From JAWKTV01 sp041398905 (GTDB taxonomy: Bacteria > Planctomycetota > Planctomycetia > Planctomycetales > Planctomycetaceae): a stretch of 64,000 nt of DNA. This document shows positions 18,539 to 26,851 of this stretch, one piece after another. The stretch spans positions 58,894 to 122,893 of the forward strand of contig JAWKTV010000016.1 of NCBI GenBank assembly GCA_041398905.1, written 5' to 3'. Below the pieces are notes generated by a model, which was not told where the DNA came from, did not search any database, and was given only the letters and a program-made list of their open reading frames with translations. Each line of letters starts with the position of its first letter. Positions within the stretch are counted from its first letter, which is position 1. Made by a program: the position numbers and the translations under genes.

Positions 18539-20440
18539 TCAGCGTTGCCGGCCTTGCAACGGCCAGTCGGCCGACGGGGTATGGGCCTCGGTCAGGTAGC
18601 GATCCGCGGTGGTCACGAGGTCGCTGTGTTCAGCCGCGACGTTGTGACTCTCCGACGCGTCGCTCTTGAGATCGTACAACTCAATCGCCGCGTCCGGCCC
18701 ATTGCGAACGGCCTTCCAGTTGCCGAAACGTACCGCCTGAATCGGCTTCCCTTCATGCAGCTCCCAGTAGAAGTACTCCCGCTGTGGAGCTGCGCCGCCT
18801 TTCAGGAAAGCCGCGAGCGAGTGACCATCGGTGGCGGGTTGCTTCGCGGCGAGGACATTGAGCAGGTGATCGATCTCGGCGGCCGAGAACCTGCCGGCGA
18901 TCTGCAGCTCTGAGCCGATCGTGTCGTTAATGGTCGGTGCCGACTGCACCTCGCCCTCAAAAACGATCGCCAGGTGCGTGTAGTGTGTCGCGCCTGCCTT
19001 CGGGGACACGGCCGACGTCAACTCTCGCATCTGCTCGCCGCCTGCCTGGTCCAGCTTCAGCGCGATGTTAACTTCTCCGAAAAAGTCTCGACTGCGGCTG
19101 GCCTCCGCGATGCGGGCACCGCTGATCGAACCAGTTGCGTTCGGTGCCGCGACCAGCAACTCCGTCACAGCCTTGCCATCGCGCTCGACCTGCCGAATCA
19201 AACCGTTGATGCTCGCGTTTGCAACGACTGACTCACCCTTTTGGTCCACCGCGATCGGCACCCACACCGCCTGCGGTGCATCATCAGCCGGCACTTGCGT
19301 CGCCGAGGCGTCACCCACCTGCCCGCCGCCCATCTCGTATAACTCGGGATGCTCCTGCCGGTTGATGACCACCGCGAAGCGGTTCTCCCGGGCGGGATCG
19401 CGAAGTGCGGTTCCCGTCAGCTCCGCGACGGTCGGCAGGTAGTCCCAGAACGCCCACGGCTCGTCCGTCACTCGTCCGGCCGACACGGTCCCCGGCCACC
19501 AGGCGATCGCCGCCTGACGCAACGCCCCTTCGTACATCCCCCGCTTGAACCCCCGGAGTTGCCCGCCCATCGTCTGATCGAATAGCTTGCCAATCTCCGA
19601 GTTCGGCGCGAACGACGACCCATTGTCGCCCGCCATGATGACGAGCGTGTCGTCGTCCAGCTCGAGTTCCCGCAGTAGGTCCAGCACGCGGCCGACATCG
19701 CTGTCGAGCCGCGACACCATCGCGGCGTAGGACTTCTGCTTCTCCGACCAGTCCCGATCGGCGTACGGCCCGAGATCGTCGATCTCGTATTTTCCGTGAG
19801 GCAGCGTGATGGAGTAGAACAAGAAGAACGGTTCGTCCTTGTGCTCTCGAATCCAGCGGACGGTCTCGTCGGCAATCAAATCCTGCGCGTAGGTCTCGCC
19901 AACCCCTTTGCCCGTGTTGCCCGGCAGCTCGAAGCGCTGGTCGTCGTTGTAGAGGTAGGTGGGAAAGTAGCTATGGGCGTGACGCTGGCAGTTGTAGCCG
20001 TAGAAGTGATCGAACCCCACCTTCAGTGGGCTGCCGGTCGTGTCGAACATCCCCATCCCCCACTTGCCGATGCAGGCGGTGGCATATCCCTGATCGTCCA
20101 GCAGCTTCGCGACGGTGTACGTCCCCGCTGGCAATGGCTTCTGACCCTCGGGCTGTGCCTCCCGATTCGCACGAATGGGACAATGCCCCATATGCAGCCC
20201 GGTCATCAGCGATGATCGCGACGGGGCGCACACGCTTGTCCCGCAATAGGCCTGCAGGTATCGCGTTCCCTCGGCGGCCATGCGATCGAGATGCGGCGTC
20301 TGAATGAGCTTCTGGCCGTACGCTCCCACGTCGCCCATGGCGAGGTCGTCGCTGAGAATGAACACGAAGTTCGGCTTCTCAGCCGCGTGGATCGTCGCGC
20401 CAATCAGCAGCCAGCACAGCAGCGTCGCAAGAAGTCGCAT
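18539..20440 (-). CDS. Secreted sulfatase with an inserted SecD P1-head-like domain
   Basis: The ATG at 20440 starts a signal peptide (MRLLATLLCWLLIGATIHAA). The sulfatase domain is complete: metal ligands in FVFILSDDLAMGD (residues 26-38), CAPSR (71-75) whose Cys would become formylglycine, GKWGMG (125-130), HGK (215-217) and AGDNGSS (270-276). The hydrolytic fold is interrupted at about residue 348 and resumes at about 535 (TDGHSLAAFLKGG, then YFYWELHEGKPIQAV, LYDLKSD). The inserted 185 residues contain GARIAEASRS, VNIALKLDQAGGEQMREL, LAIVFEGEVQSAPTI and LQIAGRFSAAEIDHLLNVL, the pattern of the SecD periplasmic P1 head. Length 633 against about 450-500 for the family. Probably acts on sulfated polysaccharides in the periplasm or outside; an anaerobic or FGE-type maturase would be needed elsewhere. 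Confidence 0.88.
   Translation of the reverse strand: MRLLATLLCWLLIGATIHAAEKPNFVFILSDDLAMGDVGAYGQKLIQTPHLDRMAAEGTRYLQAYCGTSVCAPSRSSLMTGLHMGHCPIRANREAQPEGQKPLPAGTYTVAKLLDDQGYATACIGKWGMGMFDTTGSPLKVGFDHFYGYNCQRHAHSYFPTYLYNDDQRFELPGNTGKGVGETYAQDLIADETVRWIREHKDEPFFLFYSITLPHGKYEIDDLGPYADRDWSEKQKSYAAMVSRLDSDVGRVLDLLRELELDDDTLVIMAGDNGSSFAPNSEIGKLFDQTMGGQLRGFKRGMYEGALRQAAIAWWPGTVSAGRVTDEPWAFWDYLPTVAELTGTALRDPARENRFAVVINRQEHPELYEMGGGQVGDASATQVPADDAPQAVWVPIAVDQKGESVVANASINGLIRQVERDGKAVTELLVAAPNATGSISGARIAEASRSRDFFGEVNIALKLDQAGGEQMRELTSAVSPKAGATHYTHLAIVFEGEVQSAPTINDTIGSELQIAGRFSAAEIDHLLNVLAAKQPATDGHSLAAFLKGGAAPQREYFYWELHEGKPIQAVRFGNWKAVRNGPDAAIELYDLKSDASESHNVAAEHSDLVTTADRYLTEAHTPSADWPLQGRQR
18836..19399 (-). 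other. Segment encoding the SecD P1-like insertion in the sulfatase
   Basis: Residues 348-535 of the sulfatase. It keeps the frame on both sides and is flanked by normal sulfatase sequence (DYLPTVAELTGTAL before, DGHSLAAFL after). The most SecD-like blocks are LAIVFEGEVQSAPTIND (compare the SecD pattern A-I-V-L-D-G-x-V-x-S-A-P-x-I) and the IAGRFSAAEIDHLLNVL helix. Confidence 0.75.
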
Positions 20441-20755
20441 CGTTCGGTTCTCTCGTCGATTGGTCACAATGGAACCCGGCACGCACCCCGCTGTCGTCGG
20501 TTCCCGCGACTGCCGGCATCCATCTCAATGCTGTACCACGCAAACGAACTCGATGAATGTCGGTTCGCCAAAGCCGAAACGTTCTGGCTGTCCAGCGGGA
20601 GACGCAGGCTATGCGTCAATGAGACGGTAACAGCGACTTTTCCTCCGTGCAAATGCGCCGCGACTCGCGTTTGAGCAGGCGGGGTTGACACTCCGTTATG
20701 GGGACAGCAGAGTATCGGGGAGGCACTTCCCGTTCGGCTCCATTCGCTCGGCAAC

Positions 20756-23478
20756 ATGTTGACAACTCCTGCTCGATTAGGGGATCGCCTGAGCGCGGCC
20801 ATCCAGTTTTTCTGGGTGACCGGAAGTGTTGGACGCCCGCGCGATCATAACCTTGGGGTGGGGCCGCTGGCCGCTCAGATCGAGCTGCTGGAGGACCGGA
20901 CTTTGCTGAATGGTGTGCTCGCGGCGGTCGTCGATGGGCCGTTACTGCATGCAGCCGAGCATGCTGCTCACATCGCCACCCCATTCGGCTCGCTCGCCGT
21001 TGACCCCGGCGTGTCGGACGAAGTGGCCGCGCTGTATGCGGCGCAGTCACCCCCTGCGGCGGCCCCGCCCTTCCCGCTGGGGCAGACATTTCTGCTCAAC
21101 AGCAGCCCTTCGAGCAGCAAGGTGATCTACCTCGATTTCAATGGTCATACGACGAACGACCCCTCGTGGAATAGCGGCACCGCCTTCGATACCCCGGCTT
21201 ACGACATCGATAACAACGTCGCCAGCTTCAGCAATCAGGAACTGGAGAACATCCAGATCATCTGGCAGCACGTGATGGAGGACTTCGCGCCCTTCGATGT
21301 GAATGTCACCACTGAAGACCCGGGGATTGAACGCCTGCGAAACACCGGCGGCGGTGATACCCAGTGGGGCATCCGGGTCGTGATCGGCGGGGATGGTGCC
21401 TGGTATGGTTCGGCCGGTGGCGTCGCGTACATCGGTTCTTTCACCGACAACGTGGACCGCCCCACGTTCGTGTTCGAGGACAACCTGGGCGACGGATTTC
21501 CCAAGTTCGTCGCCGAGGCGATCTCACACGAAGTCGGCCACACGCTCGGTCTGGATCACGACGGTCGGACCAGCCCCGCCGAAGATTATTACGAAGGGCA
21601 CGGCAGCGGACCGACCGGTTGGGCACCATCATGGGCGTCGGATACGACCGCGAACTGACCCAGTGGAGTCAGGGCGAGTACCCGAACGCGAACGAAACCG
21701 AAGACGACCTCGCGATCATCACCACTCAGAACGGGTTCGGCTACCGGGTCGACACGGTCGGCAACACGACCGGCACTGCGACCACGCTCAGCTTCAGCGG
21801 AGGTTCCGCGACCTTCAGCACCATCATCGAACGGAATACCGACGTCGATTACTTCCAGTTCACGGTGGTCGCGGGATCGCTGTCGTTCAGTGTGTCACCC
21901 TTCTCGGTGTCGCCGAACCTCGACATCCTCGCCGAGCTATACAACTCCTCGGGGGGATTGATCACGGCGGTCAACCCCCCTGCAGCGCTCAATGCGACCT
22001 ACTCCGGCACGGTCACTGCGGGCACCTATTACATCGCCATCTCGGGCGTTGGCGCGGGGAATCTCACCACGGGCTACTCGGACTATGGCAGCCTCGGACA
22101 GTTCACGCTCTCCGTCACGGCCGCGACCGTCTCCGCACCCGAAGTGACCGTGCTCGGCAACGGGCTGTCGATCGCTGACGGAGAAACACCCCCCACCATC
22201 ACTCACGGCACCGACTTCGGGTCCGTCGTGCAGAACACCAGCGTCTCGCGCACCTTCACGGTCCGCAACGATGGCAATCTCACGCTGACTCTGGGGAACC
22301 TGTCGGTACCGTCCGGGTTCACCATCACCGATGGCCTCGTCGCCAGTCTGGCCGCCGGTGCGTCGGATACCTTCACGGTGCAGGTCGACTCATCGAGCCT
22401 CGGTACGAAGTCCGGCCAGATCTCCTTCACATCGAACGACGCTGACGAAGCGACATTCAATTTCAGCATCACGGCAAGCGTCGTGGCCGACAGCACCGGT
22501 AACGACAGCTTCGCGAACCGCGTTTCGCTGTCGGGAGTCCCCGCGACCGCCTCCGGGTCGAATGTGGGATCGACCAAGCAGACTGGCGAACCCAACCACG
22601 GTGGAAACTCCGGCGGCGCGTCCGTCTGGTGGTCGTGGACCGCTCCCAGCAACCAAGTCGTGTCCATCAACACCTTCGGCAGCGGATTCGACACCACACT
22701 CGGGGTTTACACCGGCAGCAGCGTCAATGCTCTGAGTCTGGTCGCCGGTAACGATGACAGCGGCGACGGTACTCAAAGCCAGGTTGTCTTCTCGGCCGTA
22801 GCCGGGGTGACCTACCAGATCGCCGTCGACGGGTTCAATGGTGCGACGGGAAGCATCACTCTGAACATTACCAGCGGCAGCGTGGCCGGAAACAACAATT
22901 TCGGCAATGCCTTGCTGCTCACGGGAACCGAGACCACCGCGAACGGGTCGAACTCCGGTGCGACCGCCGAGTCCGGTGAGCCATCGCATGCGGGCGAGGC
23001 CGCGACAACATCCGTCTGGTGGTATTGGACCGCCATCGCTGATGGCTCGGTGCAGGTCGATACCTTCGGCAGCAACTTCGACACAATTCTGGCTGTCTAT
23101 GTGGGCAGCAGCGTCAACGCGCTGACGGGCGTTGTCAGTAACGACGATGCCGCTGGAGGAGGCCAGAGTCTGGTCACCTGGACGGCCGCCGCGGGGACAA
23201 CCTACCGCATCGCGGTGCAGGGGTACGCGGGGGCGTCCGGTGCGATCACGCTGAACCTCACCTACGTCGACACCATGTCCTTCTACGGGACCGGCGGCAA
23301 CGATGTTGTCATCATCGATCTCGGCAGCCGGACCGGTTCGATCAATGGCCTGTCCGTGTATGTCCCGGAAGGAGTCAGCGACGTCTACGCCTACGGTCAG
23401 GGCGGAAGTGACGACTACGAGTTGATCGGGGCACCGGGACTGACTTTCACGATTCTCTCGATGAGCTGGCCTGGCTGA
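20756..23478 (+). CDS. Secreted metalloprotease-like surface protein with repeated beta domains, frameshifted
   Basis: The N-terminus carries QIELLEDRTLLNG, the short signature near the start of many large planctomycete exported proteins. The protease part has the zinc site HEVGHTLGLDHD (HExxHxxGxxH, near 21529-21564) and YLDFNGHTTNDPSWN upstream. The frame breaks near 21630; one added C (CACC to CACCC) restores WAPIMGVGYDRELTQWSQGEY, where the Met-turn (IMG) belongs. The rest reads to 23478: a PPC-like domain (DVDYFQFTVVAGSLSFSVSP), a choice-of-anchor D/Hydin-like Ig domain (DFGSVVQNTSVSRTFTVRND), then two 130-residue modules. The C-terminus (YGTGGNDVVIIDLGSRTG) resembles a hemolysin-type repeat start. 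About 907 codons; likely extracellular. Confidence 0.72.
22501..23270 (+). repeat. Tandem duplication of a 390-bp coding module
   Basis: Module 1 starts at 22501 (NDSFANRVSLSG) and module 2 at 22891 (NNNFGNALLLTG). Both share GEP-H-G, SVWW-WTA, DTFGS-FDT, VYVGSSVNAL-type and AVxGY/F-GA-G-ITLN blocks in the same order at the same spacing, exactly 130 codons apart. The sequences have diverged, so the duplication is old. Confidence 0.8.
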
Positions 23479-23949
23479 TCCTCGCGGGAGGTGTGACCCT
23501 GCACATCAGTAGCGGGGCGGCACTGATGTTCTCGCCCCCGCCCCGCACCCCCGGCCGCTCCAGCGACTTCCAGCGCGCCCACCGACGGCTTCGCCTCAGG
23601 CGACGACTGCGGACTCCGGAAGTGACCAGGCTCAACAACACAACGCCGGCGGTTGACACCGACGGCGACAGCGGTCAATCTCCTGGGGGCGACGATGCGC
23701 TTCGCTCGTCGACGGCATCTACTTCGACATCATTCGTCACGAGTCGAGCCGACCGACCTTCGTCGGGGATCGAACGCGACGCGACGGCAGTCTTTTCCAG
23801 CAATGACGCCGGACGGCTGTCCGTTCACTCGGGTGTAACCGCAGGGGCAGTCGCCCGAAATCCCCTCGAAAGCAGACTCCATCGTCCTTTCCGCACGAAT
23901 CGCGACTGCCTCAGTCGCCGCTAATACTCCAGACCAGCAGGATGATCCG
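23479..23949. other. Region without a confident gene after the metalloprotease
   Basis: A 143-residue open frame (23493-23924) crosses this stretch, but its Arg/Ser/Pro-rich translation looks like a wrong-frame reading. The reading SSDFQRAHRRLR-type is not protein-like. Parts may be a decayed or frameshifted tail of the preceding gene. No motif was recognised. Confidence 0.4.
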
Positions 23950-24839
23950 ATGAATGTCGCTGCACGAAATTCGACATTGTTTCGACGACTGCTGTGTGCC
24001 GCGATCTCAACCACTTGCTGGTTGGGCCTCATCGACATGACGGCCGCGCACGGATGTCGTCGTCACCACCGAAGACGGCGACTTTGGAATCAGTACAACG
24101 ACGCCGCGGCTCCTGCATGTCATTCGTGACGACGTCTTGGATGGCCGAATGTCGCTGTTTACCCAGACGAATCCGGGAGGGACCGCCGTCGGCGCGGGTT
24201 TCGAGAACGACGCGGCCGCGTCGGTCGCCAACAAATGTCCTTCGACATGATCTGAAGACCTCAACCGCTTCACGCACGGCGAGCCGCTTTCAGGCAAACT
24301 TCGCGGGCATCAACAACGCGACCGCCACAGGGGTGTTTCAGTTCCGCGTGCTCAACAACGGCTCCTTGACCGAAGCCTTGCGAATGCAGGGGAACCTGGT
24401 AGGGATCCGGGGCGGTAAATCCGGCCGCGCTCCTGCAAGTTGGCACCGCCACCTGCAACGGAAACACTTGGAACAACGCCTGCTCACGGGAGCTGAAGCA
24501 GGACATCTCCGAGCTGTCGGGAGCGGCCGCGAAGGCCGCGGTGATGTCGCTCGCACCCGTCACGTACGCCTACAAGAATGAGCCGACTGACCAGCGGGTT
24601 GACTTCATCGCCGGAAGAAGACGCCCCCGACCTGGTCGACCATGCCCGATGGCAAAACCCTCTCCAGCATGGACATCGTCGCCGCCCTGACGAAAGTCGT
24701 CCAGGAGCAGGAGTATGAACTGGAAGCCGCTCGACAGCGTCAGGCGGAACTCGAGATCCGGCTGCAGGCGACGGAAGCCCTCGAAGCGCGGTTGAAGGCT
24801 CTCGAAGCGAAGCTCGCCGAGCCGACGACCGCTAACTGA
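23950..24839 (+). pseudogene. S74 (endosialidase-chaperone) tail-fibre-like protein, many frameshifts
   Basis: The ATG at 23950 starts a signal-like segment (RRLLCAAISTTCWLGLIDM). Homologous blocks then appear in different frames: TEDGDFGISTTTPRLLHVIRDD, MSLFTQTNPGGTAVGAGFEND, FQFRVLNNGSLTEALRM, and near 24480-24640 the S74 intramolecular chaperone signature (SRELKQDISELS, MSLAPVTYAYKNEP). The last 65 codons (24642-24836) are in frame: MPDGKTLSSMDIVAALTKVV, then a coiled coil (LEAARQRQAELEIRLQ, LEARLKALEAKLAE). S74 domains self-cleave and drive trimerisation of fibre proteins. At least four frame changes are needed. No phage genes surround it, so it is probably a host adhesin-like gene, either decayed or badly sequenced. 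Confidence 0.6.
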
Positions 24840-25233
24840 TTCGATCCCGATCGACACTTAATCGTGCAGGTGCTGCGGCAGCCGGACGGGTGCGGTCGTT
24901 GATTGGTGAGGGATGCGGCGGCGCGCAGCGGGTTTCCTGGCGAGCCAGCGAGCGGCACCACCCGGACTGGTGCGATGCACGGACAGAGCCGCGTGATTCA
25001 CCGATGCTGACGTCGGCACCGCCTCAGACGGTCCGGGGCCTCACGGTCGCCGGCTCGCCAACACTGATGGCAATCCCGAATCACCACCATGAGGCGACTG
25101 CCACCCCGCCGGACGACTGTTCGTCCCGCGGCCGCTGCGCGTTCATATGTGTGTTACCATGGGGAACGTGGCTTCTCAGTCAGGCCTGCCGGTCTCGATT
25201 CACCCCGAGACGACTTCACAACAGGATAGCCGT
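24840..25233. other. Intergenic region, no supported gene
   Basis: This 394-base stretch precedes the glycosidase gene. No coding segment, RNA or hairpin was recognised. Confidence 0.45.
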
Positions 25234-26352
25234 ATGTCAATGACGAGCTGCTGTATCGGACAGCGATCATTCCTGCTGAGCTGCATCGCGTTGCAGACAG
25301 CCCTGGTGGCGTCGTCGGCCGCGGCCCCGCCACGCCTCGAACGCGTCGTTGTCAGCGAAGACGGTTCGCATTTCGTGACCGTCCCTTCCGGGGAACGGCT
25401 GCGGCTGTGGGGCGTCAACTACGATCATGATGACGAGGGCCGCTTGATCGAAGACTATTGGCATGACGAGTGGGAGACGGTCGTCGAGGACTTTGGCGAA
25501 ATTCGGGCACTTGGTGGCAATGTCGTCCGCATTCACCTGCAGGTTGGCCGCTTCCTCACCGCGCCGGACAAGGCCAATGCCGAGAACCTGTCGCAGCTAA
25601 CGCGGCTGGTCGAGCTGGCCGACTCGGCTTCGCTGTATCTCAACCTCACGGGACTCGGCTGCTATCACTCGGCCGACGTCCCCGCGTGGTACAACGAGTT
25701 GGACGAAGCCGCCCGCTGGCGTGCGCAGGCATTCTTCTGGACAGAGGTGGCCAAGGCCTGCGACGGGCATCCGGCCGTGTTCTGCTACGACCTGATGAAC
25801 GAGCCGATCATCGGCGGCAACCCCGAGCAGCAGGGGTGGACCCCGGGTGAACTCGGCGGCAAACACTTCGTGCAGCGATTGACGCTCACACCGGGCGACC
25901 GATCGCGGGAGGAGATCGCGGCCGCGTGGGTCAAACAGCTCACGTCGGCGATTCGGGAGGTGGACGATAAGACGCTGATCACCGTCGGGGTCATTCCTTG
26001 GGCGCATGTCTTCCCGAAGGCGAAGCCGCTGTTCTACGGCCCTCAGGTCGGCGAGCCGCTCGACTTCGTCAGCGTGCATTTCTACCCCAAGCAGGGGGAG
26101 GTCCAGCAGGCGCTCGATGCGCTCGCGGTCTATCAGGTCGGCAAGCCGCTCGTCGTCGAAGAGACCTTCCCACTCAGTTGCTCCCTGGAGGAACAGGCCG
26201 AGTTCATCGAGCGGGCCGGTGATGAAATCGACGGCTGGATCAGCTTCTATTGGGGCAAGACGATTGAAGAGAACCGCGCCGCCGGTGACCTCAAGGGGGC
26301 GATCATCGCCAGTTGGCTGGAATGGCTCCGCGAACGCGCCACGACGCGATAG
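25234..26352 (+). CDS. Secreted GH5-like glycoside hydrolase (clan A)
   Basis: The ATG at 25234 is followed by a signal peptide (FLLSCIALQTALVASSAAA). The 372-residue product is a (beta/alpha)8 hydrolase of the cellulase/mannanase type: LRLWGVNYDHD near the N-terminus, GGNVVRIHLQVGRF, and the acid/base Glu in CYDLMNEPIIGG. FVSVHFYPKQGE and KPLVVEETFPLS supply the later barrel strands, the latter with the candidate nucleophile Glu. The region WISFYWGKTIEENR closes the barrel. It likely cleaves beta-linked polysaccharide outside the cytoplasm; the substrate cannot be told. The frame is intact. Confidence 0.82.
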   Translation: MSMTSCCIGQRSFLLSCIALQTALVASSAAAPPRLERVVVSEDGSHFVTVPSGERLRLWGVNYDHDDEGRLIEDYWHDEWETVVEDFGEIRALGGNVVRIHLQVGRFLTAPDKANAENLSQLTRLVELADSASLYLNLTGLGCYHSADVPAWYNELDEAARWRAQAFFWTEVAKACDGHPAVFCYDLMNEPIIGGNPEQQGWTPGELGGKHFVQRLTLTPGDRSREEIAAAWVKQLTSAIREVDDKTLITVGVIPWAHVFPKAKPLFYGPQVGEPLDFVSVHFYPKQGEVQQALDALAVYQVGKPLVVEETFPLSCSLEEQAEFIERAGDEIDGWISFYWGKTIEENRAAGDLKGAIIASWLEWLRERATTR

Positions 26353-26535
26353 ACGCGTCGTGGCGCCGCGCTGGGCCGCACGCACAGCCGTCATGACCGC
26401 TACCGTCTCGCCGATCGTGCCGGCTTTCCTCTTCGGTCTGGTTTGACGCCAAGCGAATCTTCGTTGCTGGCCGATACACCAGTCAACGAGTTCGCGCCCC
26501 GCCCGCGCGGACAAGCTGACGAGGAAGAATCAATC

Positions 26536-26715
26536 ATGCCGCGCCCCGCACTCTCGCCGATCCTGCTCCTGCTGCTGACGCTCCTGTTCGCCGTCACCTG
26601 GAGTAACGACACGCACAGACCCGCGCCGTCGTGCTGCGTGGTGCGGTACGAAGCCGGCGCCCACACGCTGTCGAACCGGCCGATCATCGCGAGCCGCGCG
26701 GATGCGACCCGCTGA
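26536..26715 (+). CDS. Possible small secreted or membrane peptide
   Basis: The ATG at 26536 is preceded by GAGGAAG (26521-26527), a plausible ribosome site. The 59 residues begin with a hydrophobic stretch (LSPILLLLLTLLFAVTW) and contain two adjacent Cys. No homologue is recognised. The rest of the 26353-26851 spacer holds nothing I can support. Could be chance coding. Confidence 0.35.
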   Translation: MPRPALSPILLLLLTLLFAVTWSNDTHRPAPSCCVVRYEAGAHTLSNRPIIASRADATR

Positions 26716-26851
26716 GACGCACTCTCGCGCAAAATCGGCCGAGTGATCGCCGCGGGCGATCGCGAACGGACTCGGCGGCCCAACGGACCCGGCGGCCCAA
26801 CGGGCCTCGCGCGGGGCCGGGCCGCCTGGCCAAAGATGACGATGTTGGCAA

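Noticed and set aside
23493..23924. 143-codon open frame after the metalloprotease
   Set aside because: The Arg/Ser-rich translation has no motif and looks like a wrong-frame reading.
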